DNA of 64,000 nucleotides from Hyphomicrobium album. GTDB taxonomy: Bacteria > Pseudomonadota > Alphaproteobacteria > Rhizobiales > Hyphomicrobiaceae. Under the pieces are notes generated by a model. The model searched no databases. It was given only the letters and a program-made list of their open reading frames with translations, and was not told the origin of the DNA. A program made the translations under genes and the position numbers. Location of the stretch: NCBI RefSeq assembly GCF_009708035.1, contig NZ_WMBQ01000001.1, positions 1,178,001 to 1,242,000 of the forward strand. Direction: 5' to 3'. Shown here piece by piece: positions 27,287 to 36,479 of the stretch. The stretch's first letter is position 1. The number at the start of each line of letters is the position of its first letter.

Positions 27287-27654
27287 CGGACCAAGTTTTC
27301 CATCGGATCTACGGGAGCTCGGCATAGGTTTGCTGACGTCACCCGCTCGGCGAGCCATCGTTGCTCCGTTGTCGGCGGCCTGATGATCAGCCCGGCGCGT
27401 ATTGCCGGCAATCCGGCTCGCCTCGTTCACTTCGATCTCCACGCGCGCCGCTACATCAGCGCCCTAAAGGACTGGAAAGCCTTTTGAATTGATACGCTAT
27501 AACGTTAGGTCTATGTCTTTAATGCCCTTAAGCGCAAGGGAAATACTGGCAACGATGGGGTGACCTTGCGTTGCCGGAGGCGAATTCGCTAGGCCAACGG
27601 GCCATTGCCGTTCGGCAAGCGGTCCCGGAACCGCTCGCGGCGCGCGGTCAGGTG
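27287..27654. other. Gene-free stretch upstream of the response regulator
   Basis: No supported coding region. It contains CTATAACGTTAG (27497-27508), which resembles motifs just upstream of the other two NarL-type regulators (42671-42682 and 43983-43994). Nothing else stands out. Confidence 0.4.
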
Positions 27655-28194
27655 TCATTGTCCCGGGGCCACTTGGCGGCGCAAGGCATCCGTTGCTTCA
27701 CCGCGGCTCAGGCCGCTGGTCCGCAGATTGTAGTACTGCTGCGTGAGGGACGCGAAGCTCTCCACGTAACGCTGCTTGCCCGGCACCTGCGATAGCGTGA
27801 CGATGAGGCGGGGCGCCCGCTCCTCGATATTTTTTTCCCGAAGCATGGTCTCGAGCTGGACCGCACGATTGGCAATCATGCGCGGGTGGTCACGAAAGCG
27901 CATCGCCGCCACCTGGAGCACTGCGTGCATGTCGCTCACCCGGCCGTCGAAACGATCGAGCTCGTGGCCCGCTTCGCGACTGGCAAGCCATTGCTCCGGC
28001 AGAAGCCCGTCTGTCTGCTTCAGCCACTCGAGCTCGTGATCTGCCTGATGCGCGACTGGCACCGGCGGAGTGTGTTGAGGAGCGGCGGGCTCCCCGTCAT
28101 CGCTACACGCAGCGAGCCCCGCAATGACACAGGTAAGCAGAAGCGGTCGCATCGAATGCATGAGCGTCTGCACGAATGGATTCACTCTCGTCAT
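27655..28194 (-). CDS. Lipoprotein of unknown function
   Basis: 179 residues from ATG 28194; ATGs at 28161 and 28152 are alternatives. The lipobox LAAC (VIAGLAACSDDG) predicts a lipid-anchored periplasmic or outer-membrane protein. The mature part is charged and helical (LDRFDGRVSDMHAVLQVAAMRFRDHPRM, QRYVESFASLTQQYYNLRTSGL). Family not recognised. It is divergent from mxaF, with a 343-nt region between. Confidence 0.7.
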   Translation of the reverse strand: MTRVNPFVQTLMHSMRPLLLTCVIAGLAACSDDGEPAAPQHTPPVPVAHQADHELEWLKQTDGLLPEQWLASREAGHELDRFDGRVSDMHAVLQVAAMRFRDHPRMIANRAVQLETMLREKNIEERAPRLIVTLSQVPGKQRYVESFASLTQQYYNLRTSGLSRGEATDALRRQVAPGQ

Positions 28195-28537
28195 CTCGCA
28201 CGCTGCGCCTCGTTCGCCCACCATATTTACCGAACCAAACGCTGTCATGCGATGGGCACGACATACCCAATGGTTGCCACCTGTTCCGTCGGACTCTTGG
28301 AAGTCGGCCTAAAGACGCACCCTCCCCAGGCCTCTAGCTTCCATCCTGGCTGAGCAGCACTTCGCTGGCGTAAATACCGGAGAAATCGCCGCTCAACCGT
28401 GCAGTTTGGGTTCTCCACCCGTCGGCTGCAGCTAACGAAGGCAGAGCGCTCGTTGCCGTCCGCACGCATCGCGGATCGACGGCGGCGGCCCGCATAAATC
28501 TGCCTTCACCTGGGAGCGAAACCGCGAGGGTTTGTTA
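28195..28537. promoter_or_regulatory. Upstream region of the mxa operon
   Basis: 343 nt between the divergent lipoprotein gene and mxaF, with no supported coding region. It must hold the mxaF promoter, which is normally strong and methanol-controlled in methylotrophs. I cannot identify -35 or -10 elements with confidence. A single TTGCCAC heptamer is present at 28274, without its inverted partner. Confidence 0.5.
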
Positions 28538-30424
28538 ATGAAAGCACACCTCAAGTCAGGCCTGCTGGCGACCGCATCGTGTGCGGCGTTGGTTGGCTTC
28601 GTTGCTGGCGCTAGCGCCAACGACAAGCTCATTGAGCTGTCGAAGAGCGACGAAAACTGGGTCATGACCGGCAAGAATTATGACTCGAACAACTACAGCC
28701 CGCTGAAGCAGATCAACAAAGACAACGTCAAGAAGCTGAAGGCCGCCTGGTCGTTCTCGACCGGATTGCTGCACGGCCACGAAGGCACGCCGCGCGTTGT
28801 CAACGGCGTGATGTACATCAACTCGTCCTTCCCCAACAACGTCTACGCCCTGGACCTCGCCAATCCCGGCAAGATCAAGTGGCAGTATAAGCCGAAGCAG
28901 GATCCGGCAGCGCGCTCCGTCGCCTGCTGCGACCTCGTCAACCGCGGCCTCGCTTACTGGCCCGGCGACGGCAAGACGCCTCCGCTGATCATCAACAACC
29001 AGCTCGACGGTCACGTCGTTGCGCTCAATGCCGACACGGGTGAGGAGTACTGGAAGCTCGAGAACTCCGACATCAAGGTCGGCTCGACGCTCACCATCGC
29101 TCCCTACGTCGTGAAGGACCTGGTGATCATCGGCTCGTCGGGCGCCGAGCTCGGCGTGCGCGGCTACACCACTGCCTACGACATCAAGACGGGCGAGCAG
29201 AAGTGGCGCAAGTATGCCACCGGTCCCGATGAGGAAGTCGGCATCGGCGACAAGTTCAACGAAGCCAACCCGCACTACGGTCAGAAGGGCCTCGGCACCG
29301 CTACCTGGGAAGGCGACGCCTGGAAGATCGGCGGCGGCACGAACTGGGGCTGGTACGCCTTCGATCCGGAAGAGAACCTGATCTACTACGGCTCGGGCAA
29401 CCCCTCGCCGTGGAACGAGACGATGCGTCCGGGCGACAACAAGTGGACCATGACCATCATGGGCCGCGATGCCGACACGGGCGAGCTGCGCTTCGGCTAC
29501 CAGAAGACGCCCCACGACGAGTGGGACTACGCTGGCGTCAACGTGATGATGCTGTCCACGCAGAAGGACAAGTCGGGCAAGATGCGCAAGCTTCTTACCC
29601 ATCCTGACCGCAACGGCATCGTCTACACCCTCGACCGCACCAACGGCGATCTGATCTCCGCCGACAAGATCGACGACACGGTCAATGTGTGGACCCACGT
29701 CGACCTGAAGACGGGCATCCCCGTTCGCGACCCGGAATACGGCACGCGGATGGATCACAAGGCGACGAACGTGTGCCCCTCGGCCATGGGCTACCATGAC
29801 CAGGCTCACGACAGCTACGATCCGAACCGTCAGCTCTTCTATCTCGCGATCAACCACATCTGCATGGACTGGGAGCCCTTCATGCTTCCCTACCGTGCCG
29901 GCCAGTTCTTCGTTGGCGCCACGCTGTGGATGTATCCGGGCCCGAAGGGTGACCGTCAGAACTACCTCGGCCTCGGCCAGGTGAAGGCCTACAACGCCAT
30001 CACCGGGAAGTATAAGTGGGAAGTCATGGAGCGCTTTGCCGCTTGGGGTGGCACGCTGGCGACCGCCGGAGACCTGGTCTTCTACGGAACGCTGGACGGC
30101 TATCTCAAGGCTCGCGACAGCGACACCGGCAAGTTGCTCTGGAAGTTCAAGATGCCGTCGGGCGCCATCGGCTACCCGATGACCTACACCCACAAGGGCA
30201 CGCAGTACGTCGCCATCTACTACGGCGTCGGCGGCTGGCCCGCGGTTGGCCTGGTGTTCGACCTGAACGATCCGACTGCCGGTCTCGGCGCGGTCGGCGC
30301 GTTCAAGAACCTCGCCAACTGGACCCAGATGGGTGGCGGCATGCTGGTCTTCTCGCTTGATGGCAAGGGACCGTACGACGACGTGATGCTCGACGAGTAT
30401 CCGCCGGAGCTGCCGAAGCTCTGA
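28538..30424 (+). CDS. mxaF: Calcium-type methanol dehydrogenase large subunit MxaF
   Basis: 628 residues from ATG 28538 (a TTG at 28532 is in frame). PQQ enzyme oxidising methanol to formaldehyde in the periplasm. Signal peptide ends after ASA (27), so the vicinal disulfide C130-C131, Glu204 (GAELG), Asn288 (GSGNPS) and catalytic Asp330 (DEWDYAGVN) correspond to mature 103-104, 177, 261 and 303 of known MxaF. Ala332, two residues after the catalytic Asp, replaces the Asp that XoxF enzymes use for lanthanides, which makes this the Ca form. The following mxaJGI genes confirm it. Confidence 0.97.
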   Translation: MKAHLKSGLLATASCAALVGFVAGASANDKLIELSKSDENWVMTGKNYDSNNYSPLKQINKDNVKKLKAAWSFSTGLLHGHEGTPRVVNGVMYINSSFPNNVYALDLANPGKIKWQYKPKQDPAARSVACCDLVNRGLAYWPGDGKTPPLIINNQLDGHVVALNADTGEEYWKLENSDIKVGSTLTIAPYVVKDLVIIGSSGAELGVRGYTTAYDIKTGEQKWRKYATGPDEEVGIGDKFNEANPHYGQKGLGTATWEGDAWKIGGGTNWGWYAFDPEENLIYYGSGNPSPWNETMRPGDNKWTMTIMGRDADTGELRFGYQKTPHDEWDYAGVNVMMLSTQKDKSGKMRKLLTHPDRNGIVYTLDRTNGDLISADKIDDTVNVWTHVDLKTGIPVRDPEYGTRMDHKATNVCPSAMGYHDQAHDSYDPNRQLFYLAINHICMDWEPFMLPYRAGQFFVGATLWMYPGPKGDRQNYLGLGQVKAYNAITGKYKWEVMERFAAWGGTLATAGDLVFYGTLDGYLKARDSDTGKLLWKFKMPSGAIGYPMTYTHKGTQYVAIYYGVGGWPAVGLVFDLNDPTAGLGAVGAFKNLANWTQMGGGMLVFSLDGKGPYDDVMLDEYPPELPKL

Positions 30425-30440
30425 TCTTGAGATGTTCGCT

Positions 30441-30468
30441 CCCGCCAGGCCTTACCGGGTCTGGCGGG
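30441..30468 (+). other. Hairpin between mxaF and mxaJ
   Basis: CCCGCCAG and CTGGCGGG pair around a 12-nt loop, 17 nt after the mxaF stop. There is no T-run, so it may protect the abundant mxaF transcript or reduce readthrough (inference). Confidence 0.55.
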
Positions 30469-30578
30469 GGTGGGCGCTCCAGCGACCGAACCGTCTCCTC
30501 CTCCAACGGAAACGCGCTGCTTCCCAAGCCTTCATCGGCGGCCGGAGGGTCAGCTTCAGAGAATGCAAAGCGTCAAAC

Positions 30579-31478
30579 ATGAACATGAGTTTCAGAAGTG
30601 ATCAGGCGGCGGGGGTTCTACTCTCGACCGCAGTCGTCCTCGCCACGCTCGCCGGCGCCGCTCGCGCAGCAGAGGAAAAGGCTCCCGAGCCGGCCGACCC
30701 GTCGGTGCTGCGCATCTGCGCCTCGGAAGTCGAACAGCCCTATTCGAGCCGCAACGGCGAAGGCTTCGAGAATAAGATCGCCAAGGTTCTGGCCACGGCC
30801 ATGGACCGCAAGGCGAAGTTCGTCTGGACCGACAAACCCGCGATCTATCTCGTCCGCGATCAGCTCGACAAGAAGAGCTGCGATGTCGTCATCGGTCTCG
30901 ATACCGGCGACCCGCGCGTACTGACGTCGAAGCCGTACTATCGCGCACCGTACGTATTTGTCCTGCCGAAGGACTCCAAGCTCGACATCACGAGCTGGGA
31001 TAGCGAAGACCTCAAGAAGGCCGAGCGCATCGGTATGGCCCAGGACAGCCCGGCGCAGGTGATGCTCGAGAAGCTCGGGCTCTTCAATCGCAACTTCAAC
31101 TACATGAAGTCGCTGATCGGCTTTAAGAGCAAGCGCAACCAATATGTGCGCGTGCCGCCTGAGCGGCTCGTCGGTGACGTCGCCGACGGCAAGGCTGAAG
31201 TGGCCGTCGGCTTTGCGCCGGAAGTCGCCCGCTATGCCAAGGCCCGCAGTGACGCGCTCAAGCTGGTTGTCATTCCAGACAACGCCACACGCGCCGATGG
31301 CCAGCACCTGCCATTCCACTTCGACCAGTCGTTCGCCGTCCGCAAAGACGACGCGCAGCTGCTTGCCGACATCAATACCGCGCTGGAGAAGGTGCGGCCG
31401 GAAATCGAGAGCATCCTGAAGGAAGAAGGCATTCCTCTGGACGAACTCAAGAAGACCCCAGAGGGACGCCAAGGATGA
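30579..31478 (+). CDS. mxaJ: MxaJ, periplasmic protein of the methanol dehydrogenase operon
   Basis: 299 residues from ATG 30579 (or 30585). A signal peptide ends near GAARAAEE. The mature part is a type-2 periplasmic binding-protein fold (LRICASEVEQPYSSRNGEGFENKIAKVLA at the N-terminus, SKPYYRAPYVFVLPK, GMAQDSPAQ). MxaJ is needed for methanol dehydrogenase activity or maturation, and XoxJ structures show the same fold. It overlaps mxaG by 4 nt (ATGA). Confidence 0.93.
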   Translation: MNMSFRSDQAAGVLLSTAVVLATLAGAARAAEEKAPEPADPSVLRICASEVEQPYSSRNGEGFENKIAKVLATAMDRKAKFVWTDKPAIYLVRDQLDKKSCDVVIGLDTGDPRVLTSKPYYRAPYVFVLPKDSKLDITSWDSEDLKKAERIGMAQDSPAQVMLEKLGLFNRNFNYMKSLIGFKSKRNQYVRVPPERLVGDVADGKAEVAVGFAPEVARYAKARSDALKLVVIPDNATRADGQHLPFHFDQSFAVRKDDAQLLADINTALEKVRPEIESILKEEGIPLDELKKTPEGRQG

Positions 31479-32059
31479 TGAAGTTCACTAAGTGGATTGT
31501 TGCGAGCGCGGCCGTTGCACTTATCCCGCTCGCAGCGGTGGCGCTCGAGCCGTTCCGGCACACGATCACCGGCGACGTGCTCGACATTGAGACTGCTCCG
31601 AAAGAAGGGCGGGACGTTGAGGCCGTAAAGAAGTTTCTCGAGACGGGCGTCAATCCGTTCAACGAGATGAAGGAGTGCCTGCCGCGCGGCGAGTACATCT
31701 ACCTTTCCTCGTGCTCGGGCTGTCATGGTCACGTCGCCGAGGGCAAGGTCGGTCCAGGCCTCAATGACAACTATTGGACCTATCCCAAGAACAAGACCGA
31801 CAAGGGCCTGTTCGAGACCATCTTCGGCGGCGGGCAGGGGATGATGGGTCCGCACAATGACCTGCAGCTCAATGAGCTGCTCTTGGTCATGGCGTGGATC
31901 CGTCATGTCTACACCGGCCCCGTCGAAACCGCGAAGTGGCTGACCCCGGAGCAGAAGAAAAACTTCACGCCCTACAAGCTGCCCGAGGGCAGCGATCACG
32001 GCACGATCGATCAAGCGAAAGTGGCCCCGGATGCCTTGTGCGGTCCGATGGCCAAATGA
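31475..32059 (+). CDS. mxaG: Cytochrome cL, electron acceptor of methanol dehydrogenase
   Basis: 194 residues. Signal peptide, then the cL N-terminal HTITGDVLDIETAPKEGRDVEAVKKFLETGVNPF type region, and a single heme site CSGCH (80-84). WTYPKNKTDKGLFETIFGGGQGMMGPHND holds candidate Met ligands. It takes electrons from MxaFI and passes them to a small cytochrome c. Start overlaps the mxaJ stop. Confidence 0.95.
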   Translation: MMKFTKWIVASAAVALIPLAAVALEPFRHTITGDVLDIETAPKEGRDVEAVKKFLETGVNPFNEMKECLPRGEYIYLSSCSGCHGHVAEGKVGPGLNDNYWTYPKNKTDKGLFETIFGGGQGMMGPHNDLQLNELLLVMAWIRHVYTGPVETAKWLTPEQKKNFTPYKLPEGSDHGTIDQAKVAPDALCGPMAK

Positions 32060-32149
32060 CGAAATGTTCGCTTCCGGAGGGGCGCGAGCAAAGAAGGCGG
32101 ACATACCGCCGGAATTAAGAAGTGAACGAAGCCAGGAGGAAATTAAGTC

Positions 32150-32440
32150 ATGAAGAAGTTGCTATTCGTTGGCACGGCCGCTGCCGCTGCTCTCATCGCC
32201 GCCACGTCGGCCTTCGCCTACGACGGCACCAAGTGCAAGGCCCCGGGCAACTGCTGGGAGCCGAAGCCCGGCTTCCCGGACAAGGTCGCCGGCTCCAAGT
32301 ACGACCCCAAGCATGATCCGGCCGAGCTGGCCAAGGGTTCCAACTCGATCAAGGAAATGGAAGCCCGCAACGCCAAGCGCACGGCCAACTTCGTCAAGAC
32401 CGGCAAGTGGGTCTACGACGTGGACGAGATCCCGAACTAA
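32150..32440 (+). CDS. mxaI: Methanol dehydrogenase small subunit
   Basis: 96 residues including a signal peptide ending at SAFAYDG. The mature KCKAPGNCWEPKPGFPDKVAGSKYDPKHDP and the charged helical tail NAKRTANFVKTGKWVYDVDEIPN are typical of the beta subunit that wraps the MxaF propeller. AGGAGG lies upstream. It is preceded by a 91-nt gap after mxaG and followed by two hairpins that separate it from the accessory genes. Confidence 0.97.
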   Translation: MKKLLFVGTAAAAALIAATSAFAYDGTKCKAPGNCWEPKPGFPDKVAGSKYDPKHDPAELAKGSNSIKEMEARNAKRTANFVKTGKWVYDVDEIPN

Positions 32441-32453
32441 GCGGGCGGCGAAA

Positions 32454-32534
32454 TTCCTCGGAGCAGTGCCACGCTAGAGCTGCTTCCTCCCGAGGAACCG
32501 GGGTGCGGCTGCCGCCGCACCCCACACCGTTTTT
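32454..32534 (+). terminator. Tandem hairpins ending in a T-run between mxaI and mxaR
   Basis: First stem TTCCTCGG/CCGAGGAA spans 32454-32497. The second, GGGGTGCGGC/GCCGCACCCC (32500-32523, loop TGCC), is a perfect 10-bp stem followed six bases later by TTTTT. This looks like an intrinsic terminator or attenuator dividing the four highly expressed structural genes from the mxaRSACKLD maturation genes. Confidence 0.75.
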
Positions 32535-32543
32535 GAATCTTCG

Positions 32544-33644
32544 ATGCATTCGGAATCCGGCGCATACCCGCCGGGTGTCGCACAGGAGTCCTCCTTGTCC
32601 CGCGAAACTGTGCAGGCGGTCAGGGACTTGCAGGGCATCGATCTTGCGGGTTGGCATAAGCGTGCCCTCGCTTTCGAAGGCGAGCTGAACAAAGTCGTCA
32701 TTGGCCAGCAGCGCGTTCTGCGGCTTCTGACCATCGCTATTTTCGCCCGTGGCCATGTGCTGCTCGAGGGCGATGTCGGCGTCGGCAAGACGACGCTGTT
32801 GCGCGCCGCAGCCCGCGGTCTCGGCGGCGACTATGAACGGGTCGAGGGCACCATCGATCTGATGCCCGCCGACATGATCTATCACACCTTTATCGGCGAG
32901 GACGGCCGGCCGCGCGTCGAGCCAGGCCCCGTCATCCGCTACGGCAGCGAGCTCACCGTCTTCTTCTTCAACGAGATCAATCGCGCCCGCCCGCAGGTGC
33001 ATTCGCTGTTGCTGCGGCTCATGGCAGAGCGCAGCATCAGCGCCTTCAATCGCGAGTACCACTTCCCCTATCTCCTCGTGTTTGCCGACCGCAATCGCAT
33101 TGAGCGCGAGGAGACGTTCGAGCTGCCCGCAGCAGCGCGCGACCGCTTTCTGATGGAGATCGCCATCGCGACACCGGCGGATACGGAAATCCGCCGGCAG
33201 CTCGCCTTCAATCCTCGCTTCCACGACAGCGACCGTCTGATCGCCGCGGTCCCGGAGTCGATCCTCGATCACCGCGAGCTACCCGCCGTCGCCGCCGCGA
33301 TCCAAACCCGCGTCGAGACCAGCCCCGACCTCGAGCGCTACACCCTCGACCTTTGGCAGGCCGTACGCGATCCGGCAGCCGCCGGCATAGACATCCAGAA
33401 TGTCGACATGCAGCGCCTGATCAACGGCGGCGCCAGCCCGCGCGGCATGAGCTTCCTGATGCGCGCCGCCCGCGTCGCCGCCTGGCTCGACCAGCGCAGC
33501 ATGGTCGTGCCCGAGGACCTGCGCGCGGTGTTCTACGAGACGATGGCGCACCGCATCTTCTTCGATCCCATCTACGAGCTACGGCGCGAGCCGATCGTTC
33601 GGGAGCTCGTTCGCCAGCTCTTCGAACGCGTGCCTGCCCCATGA
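32544..33644 (+). CDS. mxaR: MxaR, MoxR-family AAA+ ATPase
   Basis: 366 residues from ATG 32544; TTG 32595, preceded by AGGAGT, is a better-sited alternative. Walker A GDVGVGKTT (76-84) and Walker B region VFFFNEINRARP (139-150; Asn in place of the usual Asp before Glu) are typical of MoxR ATPases. MxaR works with VWA proteins to insert calcium into methanol dehydrogenase in known systems. Its stop overlaps mxaS (ATGA). Confidence 0.93.
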   Translation: MHSESGAYPPGVAQESSLSRETVQAVRDLQGIDLAGWHKRALAFEGELNKVVIGQQRVLRLLTIAIFARGHVLLEGDVGVGKTTLLRAAARGLGGDYERVEGTIDLMPADMIYHTFIGEDGRPRVEPGPVIRYGSELTVFFFNEINRARPQVHSLLLRLMAERSISAFNREYHFPYLLVFADRNRIEREETFELPAAARDRFLMEIAIATPADTEIRRQLAFNPRFHDSDRLIAAVPESILDHRELPAVAAAIQTRVETSPDLERYTLDLWQAVRDPAAAGIDIQNVDMQRLINGGASPRGMSFLMRAARVAAWLDQRSMVVPEDLRAVFYETMAHRIFFDPIYELRREPIVRELVRQLFERVPAP

Positions 33645-34501
33645 GCAACGAAGCGCCCACGGACCTGCCGTATCGCCTGCCGTGGCGCAGCGCCGACGTG
33701 CGCATCGGCGCGCATCGCGGCAAGCACGAGGGTGCCGGCGGGCTCTTCCGCGACGCCGTGCCATTGCTGCGCAACCCCGACCCGCGCCGCCTGGACCTAC
33801 GTGTCAGCGCCCGCGATCCGTTCGAAGGGTTGCATGTCCGCCGCTTCGAGCAGAAAACGTCCGTAGCCGTCTACACGCTGGTCGATGTCTCGGCGTCGAT
33901 GGGTTTCCGCGGCAGCACCGACAAGATGCGCCTCGCCGCCGACCTTTGTTCCGCGCTCGCGGCGTCGGTGCGGCGCGCGGGCGATGCATTCGGCCTTATC
34001 GGCTGCGACGAGACCGTGCAACCGGAGTTGCGGTTTCTCGCCACCCGGGCGCGCGGCAGCGAGATCGAGATGCTGCGCCGCCTGAGCACCTTCGTGCCGA
34101 CCGGGCGTAGCGCGCGCGGGCTGATCGACGCCGCGGCGCTGATTGGCGGGCGCCGCAAGCTCGTGTTCCTCGTCTCGGACTTCTACATGCCGCGCGAGGA
34201 CATCGAGGATATCTTCGCCGCGCTGGCGCATCACGACGTCCTGCCCATCGTGCTGTCGGACAGTCTCGAAATCGAAAAGCTACCTCGGTGGGGGATTCTT
34301 TCTCTCACCGATTTAGAGATCGGCCGGCGGCGCCTGGTCGTCATGCGCCCGCGTCTGCGGGAGGCATGGCAAAGGAGGAGTGGGCGCCGCCGCGCCGAGC
34401 TAAAGGCGATTGCCGCACGTTTTGGCCGCCAGCCGTTCGAGATCCGCGACCGCATCGATTGGGACAAGCTCGGCGCCTATCTCGTCGGTGATGCAGCATG
34501 A
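33641..34501 (+). CDS. mxaS: MxaS, DUF58/VWA-type maturation protein
   Basis: 286 residues from ATG 33641. The N-terminal RIGAHRGKHEGAGGLFRDAVPL region and the MIDAS-like DVSASM (82-87) in a VWA-like domain are the DUF58 pattern that partners with MoxR ATPases. No membrane segment is seen. It is required for active calcium methanol dehydrogenase in related bacteria. Overlaps of 4 nt on both sides show tight coupling. Confidence 0.9.
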   Translation: MSNEAPTDLPYRLPWRSADVRIGAHRGKHEGAGGLFRDAVPLLRNPDPRRLDLRVSARDPFEGLHVRRFEQKTSVAVYTLVDVSASMGFRGSTDKMRLAADLCSALAASVRRAGDAFGLIGCDETVQPELRFLATRARGSEIEMLRRLSTFVPTGRSARGLIDAAALIGGRRKLVFLVSDFYMPREDIEDIFAALAHHDVLPIVLSDSLEIEKLPRWGILSLTDLEIGRRRLVVMRPRLREAWQRRSGRRRAELKAIAARFGRQPFEIRDRIDWDKLGAYLVGDAA

Positions 34502-35418
34502 CGCCGCGGCTCATGGCGCTCGCGGCCGCACTCATCCTCGCGGCCGGCGGTGCCTTTGCCGGGGCGCCGGTTCTGACGTTGAGCGATACGCGGCCGTTCG
34601 GGTACTTCCTCGGAGATGCCGTTCAGCGCGAGGTCACGCTGCGCGTCGGGCCAGGCGATGTGCTCGACACGGCATCCCTACCCCGCCCAGGCCCACTCAA
34701 CTACTGGCTCGAGCTCAGCCATGCCGACCTCACCAGCAGCGCCGAGGGTGACGACACAATCTATCGCCTGGCGCTCACCTATCAGACGTTCTACGCCCCG
34801 CTCGATACGCGCCGCCTGACAATCCCGGCGTTCAAAATCAAGGTTTCCGGCACCACGGATGCGGAAATCACCGTGCCCGAGTTCGGATTTGTCACTTCGC
34901 CAATACGCCAGCTGTTCGCCGACAAGGGCCAATCGTCGGATACCGCAACGAAGTTGCGCCCGGATGGAACCGCTCCGCGCATTGCCACCGGCGCCGTACG
35001 CACCGCGATGCTCGCGTCCGGCGTGACGGCGCTGGTTGCGCTTGCCGGCCTGGCATGGCTCAACGCCTGGTGGCCCTTCCATCGGCGCCCGGCGCGACCC
35101 TTTACCGAGGCGGCGCGGTTCCTGAGGTCGAACGTCAGGCGCCTCGATGGCGCTACCGGCTATCGCGTCGCGCTCTTGAAGTTGCACCGCGCCTTCGATA
35201 TCGCCGCGGGCCGGCGGGTCCTCTCTGATGACGTGGGTGCCTTCCTCGGCCAGCACCCGGAATTCGCGCCGTTCCGCGCCGACGTCGAGCGCATGTTTGC
35301 CTCCTCCCGCCAAGCGTTCTTCGCCAACGAGGTCGATCAGGCGCGCGAGACGATGCCTCTGTCGGCGCTTTCGAAGCTCGGAGACCACCTCGGCGCCGCC
35401 GAACGGAGCGCGGCATGA
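34498..35418 (+). CDS. mxaA: MxaA, membrane-anchored maturation protein
   Basis: 306 residues. A signal peptide (LAAALILAAGGAFAGAP) precedes a periplasmic beta-rich domain of about 140 residues. A membrane helix follows near 164-185, then a cytoplasmic helical tail (AARFLRSNVRRLDGATGYRVALLKLHRAFD). MxaA is needed for calcium insertion in Methylorubrum and Methylobacillus. Position between mxaS and mxaC is the standard order. Confidence 0.9.
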   Translation: MTPRLMALAAALILAAGGAFAGAPVLTLSDTRPFGYFLGDAVQREVTLRVGPGDVLDTASLPRPGPLNYWLELSHADLTSSAEGDDTIYRLALTYQTFYAPLDTRRLTIPAFKIKVSGTTDAEITVPEFGFVTSPIRQLFADKGQSSDTATKLRPDGTAPRIATGAVRTAMLASGVTALVALAGLAWLNAWWPFHRRPARPFTEAARFLRSNVRRLDGATGYRVALLKLHRAFDIAAGRRVLSDDVGAFLGQHPEFAPFRADVERMFASSRQAFFANEVDQARETMPLSALSKLGDHLGAAERSAA

Positions 35419-36479
35419 ACCTCGCCCTCGACACGCCGATGGTGCTGGTTTTGCTGCCGTTGGCACTGCTGCCCCTCATTTTTGCGGTGCAGAGGTCGCA
35501 GGGCTATCCCTCGCTCACCGCCATCGAGCGCGATCCACTCTCGCGCGCTGTCGATGTGGGCTTGCACCTTCTTGGCGCGGTCGCCATTGGGGCGCTCATC
35601 GCGGCGATCGGCGGCGTGCATCTCAGGGGCCAGACCATCGAGCGCGTGGGCGAAGGCGCCCACGTCGTGCTGCTGCTCGACCGCTCGCGCAGCATGGACG
35701 ACACGTTCGCCGGCCGTCCCCCGGGCGACGGCGAAGCCTCCAAATCGGCGGCCGCCCGCCGGCTGCTGCGCGACTTCATAGAGCGCCGGCCGCACGACCG
35801 GTTCGGAGTCACCGCCTTCTCGACCTTGCCGATGTACGTGCTGCCGATCACCAGCCACAAGGACGCGGTGCTCGCCGCCGTCGAGGCCATCACGCGCCCG
35901 GGCCTCGCCTATACCAACGTCGGCCTCGGCTTGAGTCTGGCGTTGTCCATGCACGAGCAGGACCCGACGGCCGCGTCGCGCGCGATCCTGCTCGTGTCCG
36001 ATGGCGCGGCGGTCATCGACCGGCGCGTGCAGGAGCGGCTACGGGCGCAGATTGCGAAGCGCCCGGTCAATCTCTACTGGCTCTATCTACGCACGGCCGG
36101 CGCACCCGGCATCTTCGACAAACCTGCGCCCGACGTTCCCGACACGCCGCAGGCGCTGCCCGAGCGCCATCTCAATCTCTTCTTTCACACACTTAAGGTG
36201 CCCTACCGCGCTTTCGAGGCCGAGAACCCGAAGGCGGTGGCGGACGCCATTGCCGAGATCGACAAGCTCGAGCGCAACCCCATCCGCTACCAGGAACGGA
36301 TACCTGAGAAGGATCTCTCCTGGCTCGCGTACGCGATCGCCGCCGCGGCGCTGACTTTGCTGCTCCTCGCCAAGCTGGCTGAGGTTCGTCTCGAGGCCGG
36401 TGGCGCGGGCGCCCCGGCTGCCGCTCCCGCAGCAAGGCCGGTGGCGCGCGCGACAACCCCGGTGCGGGAGGCGGCATGA
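35415..36479 (+). CDS. mxaC: MxaC, VWA-domain membrane protein
   Basis: 354 residues. Two N-terminal membrane segments (about 7-25 and 50-69), then a VWA domain with MIDAS DRSRSMDD (89-96), TAFST and LLVSDGAAV, then a C-terminal membrane helix (about 299-318). The MIDAS would bind a divalent metal. It resembles BatA-type proteins that act with MoxR ATPases. Start overlaps mxaA by 4 nt. Confidence 0.92.
   Translation: MNLALDTPMVLVLLPLALLPLIFAVQRSQGYPSLTAIERDPLSRAVDVGLHLLGAVAIGALIAAIGGVHLRGQTIERVGEGAHVVLLLDRSRSMDDTFAGRPPGDGEASKSAAARRLLRDFIERRPHDRFGVTAFSTLPMYVLPITSHKDAVLAAVEAITRPGLAYTNVGLGLSLALSMHEQDPTAASRAILLVSDGAAVIDRRVQERLRAQIAKRPVNLYWLYLRTAGAPGIFDKPAPDVPDTPQALPERHLNLFFHTLKVPYRAFEAENPKAVADAIAEIDKLERNPIRYQERIPEKDLSWLAYAIAAAALTLLLLAKLAEVRLEAGGAGAPAAAPAARPVARATTPVREAA

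Noticed and set aside
28274-28280. Single TTGCCAC heptamer upstream of mxaF (also 9774, 53819)
   Set aside because: A 7-mer is expected several times in 64 kb on both strands; without the inverted partner at 2-bp spacing it is not evidence of a site.
28556-30193. 545-codon open frame on the minus strand
   Set aside because: It is antisense to mxaF and has no family features.
28538-30424. Reading this gene as XoxF
   Set aside because: Ala332 follows the catalytic Asp by two positions, where XoxF has Asp, and mxaJ, mxaG and mxaI follow directly.
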